From contig NZ_JAUHTR010000009.1 of NCBI RefSeq assembly GCF_030418125.1, positions 124,001 through 188,000 on the forward strand: a stretch of DNA of 64,000 bases, given 5' to 3'. Within the stretch, counting starts at the first letter, position 1. Each line of letters starts with the position of its first letter. Below the pieces are notes generated by a model, which made no database searches, was not told where the DNA came from, and was given only the letters and a program-made list of their open reading frames with translations. Positions 46,130 to 56,766 of the stretch are shown here, in pieces. Origin of the DNA: Fictibacillus fluitans (GTDB lineage Bacteria; Bacillota; Bacilli; Bacillales; Fictibacillaceae). Both the position numbers and the translations under genes were made by a program.

Positions 46130-46184
46130 TTGAAGCAACTCACCCCCCTTTAATGCCAAAGCCTTAAGGTTTTGGTTTTTTTTT
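46130..46184 (+). ncRNA. Candidate small RNA of about 55 nt under sigma-B type control
   Basis: Transcription from the 46097-46122 promoter would start near 46130 and stop at CCAAAGCC-TTAA-GGTTTTGG plus nine T (46156-46184). There is no open frame. The 5' part holds a small hairpin (GCTT-TG-AAGC) and an exposed CACCCCCCTTT, complementary to Shine-Dalgarno sequences, as in C-rich regulatory RNAs of Firmicutes. Confidence 0.4.
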
Positions 46185-46205
46185 GATCTGTATTACATTA
46201 AAGGT

Positions 46206-46244
46206 CTGCCTTTTGGGTTTTACACAGGCAGGCATTTTTTTTTT
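46206..46244 (+). terminator. Second terminator in the gap before uvrB
   Basis: CTGCCT / AGGCAG stem with a T9 tail, 22 bases after the first terminator; probably a fail-safe protecting uvrB. Confidence 0.7.
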
Positions 46245-46362
46245 GCACTTTTGAGCGAATTCCTTTAAAAAAAGGTAAAACAGTAGCATACTACTATACG
46301 TTCTTCCATGCATGAGAGAGGAAGTTCTCTTTTTCAATTCTTAATTCCCATTATTTAACGCA

Positions 46363-46376
46363 CGAATATTTGTTCG
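46363..46376. promoter_or_regulatory. LexA (DinR) SOS box of uvrBA
   Basis: CGAATATTTGTTCG against CGAACNNNNGTTCG, one mismatch, 30-40 bases upstream of the uvrB -10. Confidence 0.75.
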
Positions 46377-46404
46377 TAAAAATTAGAATTTCACAGGTTT
46401 GCTG

Positions 46405-46413
46405 TGTTATAAT
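46405..46413 (+). promoter_or_regulatory. Extended -10 promoter of uvrBA
   Basis: TGTTATAAT: TGn plus perfect TATAAT (46408-46413), about 35 bases before the uvrB start. Confidence 0.6.
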
Positions 46414-46447
46414 CTTATTAGCAAAATTTAGGACGGAGGTTATGAAT

Positions 46448-48430
46448 GTGAGCGAAACATTTGAGCTCGTATCTTCTTATAAACCTCAAGGAGACCAGCC
46501 TGAGGCAATACGTAAGCTAGTGAACGGGATTAATGAGAAGAAGGAAAAAATGACGCTTCTTGGTGCTACCGGTACAGGTAAGACGTTTACGGTATCCAAT
46601 GTCATCAAGGAAGTTAATAAACCGACTCTGGTCATTGCCCACAACAAAACGCTTGCCGGGCAGCTCTACAGCGAATTCAAGGAATTTTTTCCGAATAACG
46701 CTGTTGAATACTTTGTAAGTTACTACGATTATTATCAGCCGGAAGCTTACATTCCGCAGTCTGATACATTTATAGAAAAAGATGCGAGCATTAACGATGA
46801 AATCGACAAGCTGAGGCATAGTGCCACATCTTCATTATTTGAACGAAAAGATGTTATTATCGTATCCAGCGTGTCCTGCATCTATGGCCTCGGGTCCCCT
46901 GAAGAATACAAAAGCATGGTCATCTCGCTTCGTACCGGAATGGAACGTGACCGTGATCAGCTCCTGAGGGATTTGGTGGATATTCAGTACAGCCGCAATG
47001 ATATTAATTTCACCCGCGGTACTTTTCGTGTGCGCGGAGATGTTGTGGAAATCTTCCCTGCTTCCCGTGACGAACGCTGCCTGCGCGTTGAGTTTTTCGG
47101 TGATGAGATCGACCGGATTACAGAGGTTGATGCCCTCACAGGCGAAATTGTCGGCGAACGCAACCACGTGGCCATTTTCCCTGCATCCCACTTCGTTACC
47201 CGGGAAGAAAAAATGAAGCTGGCCATCCAGCGGATTGAAGCGGAGCTTGAAGAGCGGCTGAAGGAATTGAATGACGCCGGCAAGCTGCTTGAAGCCCAGC
47301 GTCTGGAACAGCGTACCCGCTATGATATTGAGATGATGAGTGAAATGGGCTTTTGCTCAGGGATTGAAAACTATTCACTTCATCTGACATTGCGCCCCAT
47401 TGGATCCACTCCATACACACTTCTAGATTATTTTCCCGATGATTCAATGATCGTGATCGATGAGTCGCATGTGACATTGCCGCAGATCCGCGGAATGTAC
47501 AATGGTGACCAGGCACGTAAAAATGTACTTGTAGAACACGGATTCCGCCTGCCTTCAGCAAAAGACAACCGGCCGTTGACCTTTGATGAATTTGAAGGAA
47601 AGGATAAGTTCCAGCATATTTATGTTTCTGCAACACCAGGCCCATATGAAGAGGAGCATGCTCCTGATCCTATCCAGCAGATCATCCGGCCTACCGGATT
47701 GCTTGATCCAACCATTGAAATCCGTAAGAGCAAAGGACAGATTGACGATCTTCTTGGTGAGATCCACGACCGTGTCGCCAAAAATGAACGGGTGCTCGTG
47801 ACCACGCTCACCAAAAAAATGTCTGAAGATCTGACTGATTACCTGCAGGAAATGGGTATAAAGGTAAGATACCTCCATTCTGAGATTAAAACGCTCGAGA
47901 GGATCGAGATCATCCGGGATTTGAGGCTGGGTGTGTTTGATGTGCTTGTAGGGATTAACCTTCTCAGGGAAGGACTTGATATCCCTGAGGTTTCTCTCGT
48001 TACAATTCTTGATGCGGATAAGGAAGGGTTCCTTCGTTCCGAGCGCTCACTGATCCAGACGATCGGCCGTGCGGCACGTAACAGCAACGGACATGTCATT
48101 ATGTATGCGGACAAGATCACCAGGTCGATGGAGATCGCAATTGGTGAGACACAGCGCCGGCGTAATGTGCAGATTCAGTACAACGAGGAGCATGGAATTA
48201 CGCCTCAAACGATTAAAAAAGCGGTTCACGATGCCATCCGTGCCACTCAGGCGGCAGAGGAATCCGAAGAGTATACAACGAAGGCACCAAAGCAGAAGAT
48301 GAGCAAAAAAGATCGCGAGGCCTTCATCAAGCGTATGGAAGCGGAAATGAAGGATGCCGCAAGAAATCTGCAGTTTGAACGTGCAGCAGAGCTTCGCGAT
48401 TTGATACTTGAGCTAAAAGCTGAAGGGTGA
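46448..48430 (+). CDS. uvrB: Excinuclease ABC subunit B
   Basis: 660 aa helicase-like damage verification subunit. Walker A GATGTGKT (about residues 38-45), the DNA-clamping beta-hairpin [12 protein letters not shown] (about 90-101), DESHVT (motif II), QTIGRAARN (motif VI) and the C-terminal UVR motif ([19 protein letters not shown]) that binds UvrC. GTG 46448 gives seven bases of spacing to GGAGGT; ATG 46442 gives only one. Followed 11 bases later by uvrA, with the LexA box upstream: an SOS-controlled repair operon. Confidence 0.97.
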   Translation: MSETFELVSSYKPQGDQPEAIRKLVNGINEKKEKMTLLGATGTGKTFTVSNVIKEVNKPTLVIAHNKTLAGQLYSEFKEFFPNNAVEYFVSYYDYYQPEAYIPQSDTFIEKDASINDEIDKLRHSATSSLFERKDVIIVSSVSCIYGLGSPEEYKSMVISLRTGMERDRDQLLRDLVDIQYSRNDINFTRGTFRVRGDVVEIFPASRDERCLRVEFFGDEIDRITEVDALTGEIVGERNHVAIFPASHFVTREEKMKLAIQRIEAELEERLKELNDAGKLLEAQRLEQRTRYDIEMMSEMGFCSGIENYSLHLTLRPIGSTPYTLLDYFPDDSMIVIDESHVTLPQIRGMYNGDQARKNVLVEHGFRLPSAKDNRPLTFDEFEGKDKFQHIYVSATPGPYEEEHAPDPIQQIIRPTGLLDPTIEIRKSKGQIDDLLGEIHDRVAKNERVLVTTLTKKMSEDLTDYLQEMGIKVRYLHSEIKTLERIEIIRDLRLGVFDVLVGINLLREGLDIPEVSLVTILDADKEGFLRSERSLIQTIGRAARNSNGHVIMYADKITRSMEIAIGETQRRRNVQIQYNEEHGITPQTIKKAVHDAIRATQAAEESEEYTTKAPKQKMSKKDREAFIKRMEAEMKDAARNLQFERAAELRDLILELKAEG

Positions 48431-48441
48431 GGTGATAACAA

Positions 48442-51318
48442 GTGTCGACGAATCAAAATATTACGGTTAAGGGTGCACGCGCCCATAACCTGAAAAACAT
48501 AGATATTACAATCCCACGTGACAAGCTCGTCGTTCTGACAGGCCTGTCGGGATCGGGGAAATCCTCGCTTGCTTTCGATACTATTTATGCCGAGGGGCAG
48601 CGCCGCTATGTCGAGTCCCTCTCGGCCTACGCGAGGCAGTTTCTCGGGCAGATGGATAAGCCGGATGTTGACTCCATTGAAGGACTTTCTCCGGCCATAT
48701 CCATCGACCAGAAAACAACCAGTAAAAACCCCCGTTCCACAGTTGGGACGGTAACAGAGATTTACGATTATTTACGCCTCCTGTTTGCAAGGGTCGGACG
48801 GCCGGTCTGTCCGAATCATGGAATTGAAATCACGTCACAGACCATCGAGCAGATGGTTGACCGCATTCTCGAATATCCAGAGCGGACCAAGCTTCAAATT
48901 TTGGCTCCGGTTATTTCCGGACGAAAAGGGGAGCATGTCAAAGTTCTTGAGGATATCAAGAAGCAGGGCTATGTGCGTGTGCGGGTGGACGGCGAGCTTA
49001 TGGATGTCAGCGAAGACATCAAGCTGGAGAAGAATAAGAAGCATTCCATCGATGTGGTTATCGACCGTATCGTAGTGAAGGAAGGAATCGCCACCCGTCT
49101 GGCAGATTCGCTTGAGACCGCATTAAATTTGGCGGGCGGCACGGTAACAGTGGATATCATGGGGGAAGAAGAGCTGTTGTTCTCTCAAAACCATGCTTGT
49201 CCGTATTGCGGATTCTCCATTGGCGAACTTGAGCCAAGGTTATTTTCCTTCAACAGCCCATTCGGTGCGTGCCCGTCATGCGACGGACTCGGAATGAAAC
49301 TGGAGGTTGATCCGGAACTCGTTATTCCGGACTGGGATTTAACCCTGAATGAAAATGCCATTGCACCATGGACGCCTGTCAGTTCACAATACTATCCGCA
49401 GCTTCTGAAAAGTGTGTGCAATCACTTTGGCATTGACATGGATGTTCCCGTAAAGAACCTGCCGAAAGACCAGCTGGATAAAATTTTATATGGCAGTAAT
49501 ACGGATCGCATTCGCTTCCGCTATAAAAATGATTTCGGGCAGGTTAAAACGAGCGATATCTACTTTGAGGGAGTGCTTTCGAACGTAGAACGCCGTTACA
49601 AAGAAACAGGATCGGACTACATCCGGGAGCAAATGGAAGGCTACATGGGCCAAAAAGCATGTCCGGCATGCAAGGGATACCGTTTGAAAAAAGAAGCGCT
49701 GGCTGTGTTGATCAACGGACAGCATATAGGTGAAGCAACGGCGCTGTCCGTAACCGAAGCCAAAGAATTTTTCGACAACCTGGATCTTACCAACAAAGAG
49801 CGCGCGATCGCCCGTCTCATTCTTCGTGAGATTGTTGACCGGATCGGATTCCTCGTAAATGTCGGACTCGATTATCTGTCTCTGAACCGTGCGGCCGGAA
49901 CCTTGTCCGGCGGTGAGGCCCAAAGGATTCGTCTGGCCACACAGGTTGGTTCAAGGCTGATGGGCGTACTATACATTCTTGATGAACCATCCATCGGACT
50001 TCACCAGCGGGACAATGACCGGCTGATTCGTACGCTTGAAGAAATGAGGAGCCTTGGAAACACGCTGATTGTTGTCGAGCATGATGAGGACACGATGCTG
50101 GCGGCTGATTATGTGATTGATATCGGCCCCGGGGCGGGTGCTCACGGCGGAACAATTACCGCACAAGGTTCACCGAATGAAATTATGGATAATCCCGACT
50201 CCCTGACCGGACAGTATTTGTCAGGCAAACGGTTTATTCCGCTGCCGTCCCAAAGAAGGAAGCCGGACGGACGGAACATTGAAATTGTGGGAGCTACCGA
50301 AAATAACCTTAAAAACGTTAAAGTGAAAATTCCATTGGGGCTCTTTACCGGAGTAACCGGGGTTTCCGGCTCAGGTAAAAGTACGCTCGTCAATGAAATC
50401 CTTCATAAGGCACTCGCCCAGAAGCTTCATAAAGCGAAAGTAAAGCCGGGGCAGCATAAGGAAATCAAGGGGCTTGAGCACATTGACAAAGTCATAGATA
50501 TCGACCAGTCCCCGATCGGGCGGACTCCCCGTTCCAATCCGGCAACATATACCGGTGTGTTCGATGACATCCGGGATGTATTTGCCTCTTCCAATGAAGC
50601 AAAGGTCCGGGGCTATAAAAAAGGCCGGTTCAGCTTCAACGTAAAAGGCGGACGCTGTGAAGCCTGCCGCGGAGATGGAATCATTAAAATCGAGATGCAT
50701 TTCCTTCCGGACGTGTATGTGCCATGTGAAGTATGCCACGGAAAACGCTATAACCGCGAAACGCTGGAAGTGAAATACAAAGGGAAAAATATTGCGGATA
50801 TTCTGGATATGACAGTGGAAGAAGGGGTGGATTTCTTCACCAACATTCCAAAGATTAACCGCAAGCTGTCGACCATTCTGGATGTTGGCTTAGGATACAT
50901 CAAGCTTGGCCAGTCTGCGACCACCCTATCCGGTGGAGAGGCACAGCGGGTGAAGCTTGCTTCCCAGCTTCACAAGCGTGCAACGGGTAAAACCATCTAT
51001 ATCCTTGATGAGCCGACAACGGGACTGCACGTAGATGACATTTCACGTTTGCTTAAAGTGCTTCAGCGCCTTGTGGATAACGGAGATTCGGTTGTTGTTA
51101 TCGAGCACAACCTGGATGTTATCAAACAATGTGACTACTTGATTGATCTTGGGCCTGAAGGCGGGGACAAAGGCGGAAGCCTGGTAGGTGCAGGAACGCC
51201 TGAAAAGCTTGCCGGGATTGCCGAATCCCATACCGGCCGTTATTTGGCTCCTATTTTGAAACGGGATAAAAACAGGATGGAAGCATTGCTGAAACAAAAA
51301 GAATCGGTTACAAAATAA
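48442..51318 (+). CDS. uvrA: Excinuclease ABC subunit A
   Basis: 958 aa damage-sensing ATPase with two ABC modules: Walker [10 protein letters not shown] (about 31-39) and GVSGSGKST (about 640), signatures LSGGEAQR twice, and zinc modules CPYCGF...CPSCDG (about 253-280) and CEACRGDG...CEVCHG (about 738-765). GTG 48442 follows GTGAGGTG. Cotranscribed with uvrB. Confidence 0.98.
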   Translation: MSTNQNITVKGARAHNLKNIDITIPRDKLVVLTGLSGSGKSSLAFDTIYAEGQRRYVESLSAYARQFLGQMDKPDVDSIEGLSPAISIDQKTTSKNPRSTVGTVTEIYDYLRLLFARVGRPVCPNHGIEITSQTIEQMVDRILEYPERTKLQILAPVISGRKGEHVKVLEDIKKQGYVRVRVDGELMDVSEDIKLEKNKKHSIDVVIDRIVVKEGIATRLADSLETALNLAGGTVTVDIMGEEELLFSQNHACPYCGFSIGELEPRLFSFNSPFGACPSCDGLGMKLEVDPELVIPDWDLTLNENAIAPWTPVSSQYYPQLLKSVCNHFGIDMDVPVKNLPKDQLDKILYGSNTDRIRFRYKNDFGQVKTSDIYFEGVLSNVERRYKETGSDYIREQMEGYMGQKACPACKGYRLKKEALAVLINGQHIGEATALSVTEAKEFFDNLDLTNKERAIARLILREIVDRIGFLVNVGLDYLSLNRAAGTLSGGEAQRIRLATQVGSRLMGVLYILDEPSIGLHQRDNDRLIRTLEEMRSLGNTLIVVEHDEDTMLAADYVIDIGPGAGAHGGTITAQGSPNEIMDNPDSLTGQYLSGKRFIPLPSQRRKPDGRNIEIVGATENNLKNVKVKIPLGLFTGVTGVSGSGKSTLVNEILHKALAQKLHKAKVKPGQHKEIKGLEHIDKVIDIDQSPIGRTPRSNPATYTGVFDDIRDVFASSNEAKVRGYKKGRFSFNVKGGRCEACRGDGIIKIEMHFLPDVYVPCEVCHGKRYNRETLEVKYKGKNIADILDMTVEEGVDFFTNIPKINRKLSTILDVGLGYIKLGQSATTLSGGEAQRVKLASQLHKRATGKTIYILDEPTTGLHVDDISRLLKVLQRLVDNGDSVVVIEHNLDVIKQCDYLIDLGPEGGDKGGSLVGAGTPEKLAGIAESHTGRYLAPILKRDKNRMEALLKQKESVTK

Positions 51319-51333
51319 GTCAAGAACAAAAAA

Positions 51334-51378
51334 AGAAGAGCCTGCGAGAAAATCATCGCAGAGCTCTTCTATTTTTTT
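51334..51378. terminator. Terminator of uvrBA, shared with the convergent small gene
   Basis: AGAAGAGC-CTGCGA / TCGCAG-GCTCTTCT stem followed by ATTTTTTT, with an A-run on the other side. Confidence 0.85.
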
Positions 51379-51572
51379 AGAAATAGTAATAGCTTGTATA
51401 TAAGAAAGTTGATGAAAAGGACGATCAAACTGCCGACCAGGGCAGCCAGAATCCGTTCACCAGCAGAATAGCCGGCTCCTGTGTCGGAAAACGCACTGTA
51501 TACGATCCCTGCCACCATAAGCACGGTTAAAAATATTGTAAAAGATTTGATTCCTTTTTTGGTTGAAAACAT
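51369..51572 (-). CDS. Small two-segment membrane protein
   Basis: 67 aa: MFSTKKGIKSF, a membrane segment (about 12-30), a short loop (SDTGAGYSAGER) and a second segment (about 42-65) ending in KK. The start at 51572 has GGAGG within the previous in-frame ATGGAGGATAAC, so the longer start at 51584 is unlikely. Function unknown. Upstream (51573-51784, about 210 bases) nothing else is evident. Confidence 0.6.
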   Translation of the reverse strand: MFSTKKGIKSFTIFLTVLMVAGIVYSAFSDTGAGYSAGERILAALVGSLIVLFINFLIYKLLLFLKK

Positions 51573-51784
51573 GTTATCCTCCATTAAGATTTCCCTTTTT
51601 TGCTTGGGGGAGCCGTATCCCTAAAATCATGGGCCGGCTGAAAATAAATATCCTCTTCTAAGATAGCTTATAATAAGGGAAAAAAACAAATACTCAACGT
51701 ATTTTTAAAGGATGTCTTTTTCTTTGGTAGAATTACAAAGGTGAATCCTTTTCATTGCACCAGTATACCAGGAGGAAATGCAGC

Positions 51785-52087
51785 ATGAGCTCAAATTTAA
51801 ATCGTATTTTGTCATCTCTTTGTTATTTCAGCATGTTTTTTGCCCCGTTTTTGTTTCCGGTAGTCATTTACTTAGCCGTGCAGGACCAAGCCGTGATGAG
51901 ACATGCGAAGCGGTCTTTTCTCTCACAGCTATTTCCGGTCATCACTATTCCGTTAAGCATTATTATTGTGGCTGAGACCGAATTCAGCATGACCTCCATT
52001 GTGGTGTGCGCTGTCCTTTTTGGACTGGGATCACTGGCAGTTATGGCATGGAATATTGTTCAGGGAATAAAAGTCTTAAAAGCATAA
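51785..52087 (+). CDS. DUF4870-like small membrane protein (position of YvlA)
   Basis: 100 aa, three membrane segments, with the family-like opening LNRILSSLCYFSMFFAPFLFPVVIYL and VMRHAKRSFLSQL before the second segment. ATG 51785 follows AGGAGGAAATG. It heads a yvlA-yvlB-yvlD-like set; in B. subtilis that operon is under the envelope-stress factor sigma-W, but I could not find a convincing sigma-W promoter here. Confidence 0.72.
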   Translation: MSSNLNRILSSLCYFSMFFAPFLFPVVIYLAVQDQAVMRHAKRSFLSQLFPVITIPLSIIIVAETEFSMTSIVVCAVLFGLGSLAVMAWNIVQGIKVLKA

Positions 52088-52186
52088 ATTGGTTGTGCGG
52101 TATCCACCGACCGGAACAGAAAAGAATCCTGCATCCAAGAAACAGCCGGCGCCGGTTTTTAAACTTTGAAGGAGGCGTCAAGTGAT

Positions 52187-53254
52187 ATGGAAGAGCGAAA
52201 AATGATTTTAAACATGCTTAGCGAAGGCAAAATATCAGCGGAGGAAGCTGAAAAGCTATTGCTTGCGGTTAATCATAAAAAAACGTTTGCGCTGCCTTCG
52301 GCGACATTGAGCAAAAAAAACAAAGACCATAAAAAAGTACCTTCCAAAGGGTTTAAAGTAGGGAAATTCTTCAACCGGGTGGTTAAGCGGATCAAGACGG
52401 CAGATTTTGACCTGAACTTTGGGCCACATGAGGAAGTCCATTATATTTTTGAAGACCGGCATGTGATGTTTGAAGACATTGATATAGAAATTTATAATGG
52501 TTCTATCACTCTTGTTCCATGGGAACGGAACGATGTCCAAATCGAATGCGAAGCGGAAGTCTATAAAATTCCGGAAGGGACAGCGGCAAAAACGAAATTC
52601 CGTAATGAAACCTTCTATGACTGCGATGCGACACGGCTTCGGTTTTACTCCAGAAATAAACACCAGAAAGTGAACGCGGTCATCTCCGTACCCAAAAAGC
52701 ACTACCACGAAATAAAGGGTGTGACATTCAATGGCGGGATTAAGGCGAGTGATTGCCAGAGCCGCCAGATGGAGTTGAAATCCACCATCGGGTCCCTGTT
52801 CGTCAGCCGGTGCAGCGGCGATAAATTAAAAGCCGAAGCTTCAAATGGAAGCATAACGCTAAAAGAAAGCAAGTGGAAAGACATCATTGCTGAAACAATG
52901 AACGGCCCTGTCCGGCTCAACGGAGAAGCAGAGCAGATCAGGATTGAGACCATCAACGGCTCGATCTATTACCGTTTAGACACACCAGCTTCGGGGTATG
53001 CATCTTTAAAAACAGTGACGGGTAAAATAGAAGCAGAATTACCAGGATCTCTCGAAGTTGAGGCAAGCCTGAAAACCTATGTTGGCGGGCTTGTCAGTGA
53101 CTTTGACGGGATGGAAGTTTTGGAGCAAAAAAAAGAAGTTACGAAGAAGTTTCTCCGTTTTATTGCAAATAAGGGAAGTGAACCGGCCTACCGGATGGAA
53201 GCAGAAGCAAAGACAGGCTCCATTGCTTTACTCAAGGCGAAAGAGGAAGGCTGA
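52187..53254 (+). CDS. yvlB: DUF4097 family protein (YvlB-like)
   Basis: 355 aa. An N-terminal SHOCT-like helical hairpin (MEERKMILNMLSEGKISAEEAEKLLLAV) followed by a long right-handed beta-helix-like DUF4097 region built of repeats such as EASNGSITLKES and ETINGSIYYRL. Envelope stress associated in B. subtilis. ATG 52187 follows AAGGAGGCG. Between YvlA- and YvlD-like genes. Confidence 0.87.
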   Translation: MEERKMILNMLSEGKISAEEAEKLLLAVNHKKTFALPSATLSKKNKDHKKVPSKGFKVGKFFNRVVKRIKTADFDLNFGPHEEVHYIFEDRHVMFEDIDIEIYNGSITLVPWERNDVQIECEAEVYKIPEGTAAKTKFRNETFYDCDATRLRFYSRNKHQKVNAVISVPKKHYHEIKGVTFNGGIKASDCQSRQMELKSTIGSLFVSRCSGDKLKAEASNGSITLKESKWKDIIAETMNGPVRLNGEAEQIRIETINGSIYYRLDTPASGYASLKTVTGKIEAELPGSLEVEASLKTYVGGLVSDFDGMEVLEQKKEVTKKFLRFIANKGSEPAYRMEAEAKTGSIALLKAKEEG

Positions 53255-53284
53255 TTACTCCCAAAAGAAAGTGAAGTGCAGCAC

Positions 53285-53659
53285 ATGTTTACGAATTGGA
53301 TCGTCTCATTGCTTGTTAACACCGTTGTTCTTATGGTGGTAGCCGGCTATTATGAACCGTTCAGGCTGGAGGGGGCTGGCGCTGCTCTGTTGGCCAGCAT
53401 TATTCTTTCGGTCTTCAATCTCTTCATCAAGCCCGTTCTAGTTTTATTGACACTCCCTGTAACGGTCCTGTCTTTCGGGCTGTTTCTGATTGTCATCAAT
53501 GCGGTTCTTTTGATGCTGACGGCTGAAGTGATGGGCTCGAGCTTTGAAATTGATGGATTTGGAGCAGCTTTCCTGGCGGCCATTATCATTTCAATATTGA
53601 ATTTGCTCATCCAAAACTTCATTATTGAACCGATGCAAAGAAGGAAGCGTTCCAGCTAG
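53285..53659 (+). CDS. yvlD: Phage holin family/YvlD-like membrane protein
   Basis: 124 aa, four membrane segments with the family core LASIILSVFNLFIKPVLVLLTLPVTVLSFGLFLIVINA, of unknown biochemical role. Start ATG 53285 chosen over GTG 53276; both have weak ribosome binding sites, suggesting coupling with yvlB (30 bases upstream). The B. subtilis PspC-type yvlC is absent between them. Confidence 0.85.
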   Translation: MFTNWIVSLLVNTVVLMVVAGYYEPFRLEGAGAALLASIILSVFNLFIKPVLVLLTLPVTVLSFGLFLIVINAVLLMLTAEVMGSSFEIDGFGAAFLAAIIISILNLLIQNFIIEPMQRRKRSS

Positions 53660-53712
53660 GGGCGCTTCTTTTTAAAAGATAGAAGACGTTCCTGCTATAA
53701 AGGAGGGGAAAC

Positions 53713-54243
53713 ATGGAGTCGCAAAGACTGATCTATCGAGCGTACACCAAAGAGGACGATGAATTCTATGCTTCCTTGTGGGGACAGCCTGATATTGTCA
53801 GATACATAGGCAAAGGACTGACCAAAACGAAAAAGGAGGCAGTACGCAGTCTGGAGAATTGGATTCTCCCTGGGTATAAAGATGGAATGGGGCTGTTTGT
53901 CATCGTTCTTAAAGAAAGCGGGGAACCCATCGGACATGCAGGTCTCGTTCCTCAGGTCGTGGAAGGAAGAAAAGAAACAGAAATTGGTTACTGGCTTAAA
54001 AAGCCATTCTGGGGAAAAGGATATGCGTCTGAAGCTGCCGGCTTTTTTATGTCATACGGTAAATTACAGCTTCATCAACCCAGGCTCATCTCACTGATCC
54101 ATCCCAAAAATACAGCGTCCATTGCCGTGGCAAAAAAGCTGGGTATGGCCTATGAAAAAACGGTATTCTTTAATGGAAGCCGTACACGTGTTTATGCGAC
54201 CGGACAGCCGCAAACCTTGTGGGAAGCGAAAGCTGGGGAATAA
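53713..54243 (+). CDS. GNAT family N-acetyltransferase, RimJ/RimL type
   Basis: 176 aa. Acetyl-CoA loop KKPFWGKGYASEAAGFF (about residues 97-113) and terminal N-K-A-like NTASIAVAKKLGM. Members acetylate protein N-termini or small amines; target unknown. ATG 53713 follows AGGAGGGG. It is inserted between the yvl genes and hprK relative to B. subtilis. Confidence 0.85.
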   Translation: MESQRLIYRAYTKEDDEFYASLWGQPDIVRYIGKGLTKTKKEAVRSLENWILPGYKDGMGLFVIVLKESGEPIGHAGLVPQVVEGRKETEIGYWLKKPFWGKGYASEAAGFFMSYGKLQLHQPRLISLIHPKNTASIAVAKKLGMAYEKTVFFNGSRTRVYATGQPQTLWEAKAGE

Positions 54244-54321
54244 CACGGAAATTGTGTTTTGTTTCCGTATTGCCGATAGTGTTACAATAAAAAAGAATGC
54301 AAGAACTTTTAGGAGGATACC

Positions 54322-55257
54322 ATGGCAAAAATACATACAAAAGAGTTGATCGATAAGTTTCAGCTTGAGTTGGTCAGTGGGGAAGAAGGTGTTCACCGAA
54401 CCATCACCACGAGTGATATTTCCCGTCCAGGTCTGGAGATGGCTGGTTATTTTACCTATTATCCGGCAGAGCGCCTGCAGCTGCTGGGTAAAACGGAGCT
54501 TACGTTTATCAGTGAATTGCCGCAGCAAATTCGCAGAGAGCGGATGGAGCAGCTGTGCACGGATGAAACACCGGGAATCATCATCTCACGTGAAATGGAA
54601 GTACCGAAAGAACTCCTTATTGCTTCACACGGGACAGGCGTTCCAATTATGCGTACGAAAATGACAACAACGCGGCTGTCGAGCAGGCTGACCAATTACC
54701 TGGAAAGCAGATTGGCGCCAATGACCGCTGTTCATGGTGTTCTTGTTGATATATATGGGATAGGCGTCCTGATTAAAGGGGACAGCGGAGTAGGAAAAAG
54801 TGAAACCGCACTGGAACTTGTTAAACGGGGCCATCGCCTGGTGGCTGATGATTCGGTCGAAATCCGTCAGGAAGATGAAGAAACCCTGGTGGGCAGTGCA
54901 CCTGAGCTGATTCAGCATCTTCTGGAGATCCGGGGACTGGGTATCATTAATGTGATGACCTTGTTCGGAGCAGGAGCGATCCGCAATTACAAGAAGATTT
55001 CCCTGATTATCCATCTTGAAACCTGGGATTCCAAAAAGGTTTACGACCGGCTCGGGCTGGAAGAAGAAACGATGAAGATACTGGAAACGGAAGTTCCGAT
55101 CTTGACGGTTCCTGTCCGTCCAGGACGAAACCTTGCTGTTATTATAGAAGTGGCTGCCATGAACTTCCGCTTGAAGCGAATGGGAATGAATGCAGCCAAG
55201 CAATTTAATGACAGATTAACCGATGCTATTGCTTCAGGGGATGACATCGAGCTGTAG
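54322..55257 (+). CDS. hprK: HPr kinase/phosphorylase
   Basis: 311 aa. N-terminal ligand-like domain, Walker [11 protein letters not shown] (about residues 154-163), HPrK signature [19 protein letters not shown] (about 203-221). It phosphorylates HPr at Ser46 when glycolytic intermediates are abundant and reverses the reaction with phosphate, controlling carbon catabolite repression. ATG 54322 follows TAGGAGG. Operon with lgt, ppaX and yvoF. Confidence 0.97.
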   Translation: MAKIHTKELIDKFQLELVSGEEGVHRTITTSDISRPGLEMAGYFTYYPAERLQLLGKTELTFISELPQQIRRERMEQLCTDETPGIIISREMEVPKELLIASHGTGVPIMRTKMTTTRLSSRLTNYLESRLAPMTAVHGVLVDIYGIGVLIKGDSGVGKSETALELVKRGHRLVADDSVEIRQEDEETLVGSAPELIQHLLEIRGLGIINVMTLFGAGAIRNYKKISLIIHLETWDSKKVYDRLGLEEETMKILETEVPILTVPVRPGRNLAVIIEVAAMNFRLKRMGMNAAKQFNDRLTDAIASGDDIEL

Positions 55258-55284
55258 AAAAAGAATGCAAAAGGAAGTGGAACC

Positions 55285-56100
55285 GTGAATTCAAGTATTC
55301 AACCAATCGACCGTGTTGCCTTTGAGCTGGGGCCGATTACTGTGTATTGGTATGGTGTGATCATTGGTTTAGGTGCCCTGCTTGGGCTTTGGATTGCTGT
55401 AAGAGAGTCGGAAAGGCGCGGACTGGGCAAAGACACTTTTGTCGATGTTGTCATGTGGGCGGTCCCGATCGCAATCATTTGTGCAAGAATTTATTATGTA
55501 TTATTTGAATGGGATTTCTACAGCAAGCATCCTGGAAAAATCATCGCCATCTGGGAAGGCGGCATCGCCATCCATGGAGCGCTTATCGGGTCATTTTTAA
55601 CCGCCTTTATCTTTTCCCGTGTTCGCGGCATATCCTTTTGGAAGCTTGCCGATATCGCGGCTCCGAGCATTATTCTCGGGCAGGGAATCGGACGCTGGGG
55701 AAATTTTATGAACCAGGAAGCCCACGGCAGGGAAGTCAGCCGCAGCTTTTTGGAAAACACGCTTCATCTGCCCGATTTTATTGTGAACCAAATGTACATA
55801 AATGGCACATATTACCATCCTACGTTTTTGTATGAATCCCTGTGGGATATTGCCGGATTTGTCTTGCTCATGCTGCTCCGGCGTGTGAACCTGAAAAGGG
55901 GAGAACTCTTCTTAAGTTATGTAATCTGGTATTCCATCGGCCGTTATTTTGTGGAAGGCATGCGCACGGACAGCTTGATGCTCACTTCAAACCTGCGGAT
56001 TGCACAGGTCATCTCGCTCGTTTTAATTGCCTTATCCATCATTCTCATTGCGTACCGCCGAAAAGCCGGATTGGCCGAGAAGCGCTATCTTGAAGGGTAA
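55285..56100 (+). CDS. lgt: Prolipoprotein diacylglyceryl transferase
   Basis: 271 aa with seven membrane segments. Key residues lie in [23 protein letters not shown] (catalytic-site His), and [17 protein letters not shown] (Arg and Asn of the Lgt signature). Transfers diacylglycerol from phosphatidylglycerol to the lipobox Cys of prolipoproteins such as QoxA, ZnuA and the cytochrome above. GTG 55285 follows GGAAGTGG. Confidence 0.97.
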   Translation: MNSSIQPIDRVAFELGPITVYWYGVIIGLGALLGLWIAVRESERRGLGKDTFVDVVMWAVPIAIICARIYYVLFEWDFYSKHPGKIIAIWEGGIAIHGALIGSFLTAFIFSRVRGISFWKLADIAAPSIILGQGIGRWGNFMNQEAHGREVSRSFLENTLHLPDFIVNQMYINGTYYHPTFLYESLWDIAGFVLLMLLRRVNLKRGELFLSYVIWYSIGRYFVEGMRTDSLMLTSNLRIAQVISLVLIALSIILIAYRRKAGLAEKRYLEG

Positions 56101-56123
56101 AAAAGAAAGGAATCTGAAACGTT

Positions 56124-56765
56124 ATGAAAATCAATACCGCACTTTTTGATTTGGACGGGACGTTGATCAATACGAACGAACTGATCATCGCCTCGTATCT
56201 CCATACGCTGGATAAATTCTTTCCGGAACAGTATAACCGGGAGCATATCCTCCCCCTCATGGGGATGCCATTGATTGAAACGATGGAGCATTTTGACAAA
56301 GATCAGGTGGAAGACTTGATCGAAACTTACAAGGATCATAACCTTTCACATCATGAAGAACTGGTTACCGAATTTGAAGGTGTAATCGAAACCATTGAAG
56401 CTCTTCATAAGAATGGATACAAGCTGGGAATCGTTACGACCAAAATGAGGAATTCCGTCAATTTGGGGCTTAAGCTAGTCGGACTGGACAAGTACTTTGA
56501 AACGATTGTAACGCTTGATGATGTGGAGCGTGCGAAGCCTGATGCAGAACCGGTGGAAAAAGCGCTTGCGCTGCTAAACGCCAAACCGGAGGAAGCTATC
56601 ATGGTCGGTGACAGTAAATATGATATTCTGGCCGGTAAAAATGCGGGGACAAAAACCGCCGGTGTTTCGTGGACCATACGGGGAAGGGAATACCTTGAGG
56701 AGTTCTCTCCGGACTATATGCTCGATCACATGACAGACCTGCTGACCATTTTAGGAGAGAAATAA
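56124..56765 (+). CDS. ppaX: Pyrophosphatase PpaX
   Basis: 213 aa HAD-family enzyme: motif [13 protein letters not shown] (about 7-18), motif II VTTKM (about 107), motif III Lys in AKPDAEPV and motif [17 protein letters not shown] (about 162-176). In Bacillus it hydrolyses the pyrophosphate made when HprK dephosphorylates Ser-HPr. Placed after hprK and lgt as expected. Confidence 0.93.
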   Translation: MKINTALFDLDGTLINTNELIIASYLHTLDKFFPEQYNREHILPLMGMPLIETMEHFDKDQVEDLIETYKDHNLSHHEELVTEFEGVIETIEALHKNGYKLGIVTTKMRNSVNLGLKLVGLDKYFETIVTLDDVERAKPDAEPVEKALALLNAKPEEAIMVGDSKYDILAGKNAGTKTAGVSWTIRGREYLEEFSPDYMLDHMTDLLTILGEK

Positions 56766-56766
56766 C

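Noticed and set aside
51690-51701. Sigma-W promoter (CGTA) upstream of the yvlA-like gene
   Set aside because: CGTA is present at 51698 but no TGAAAC-type -35 at 16 bases; the only AAC is ten bases away.
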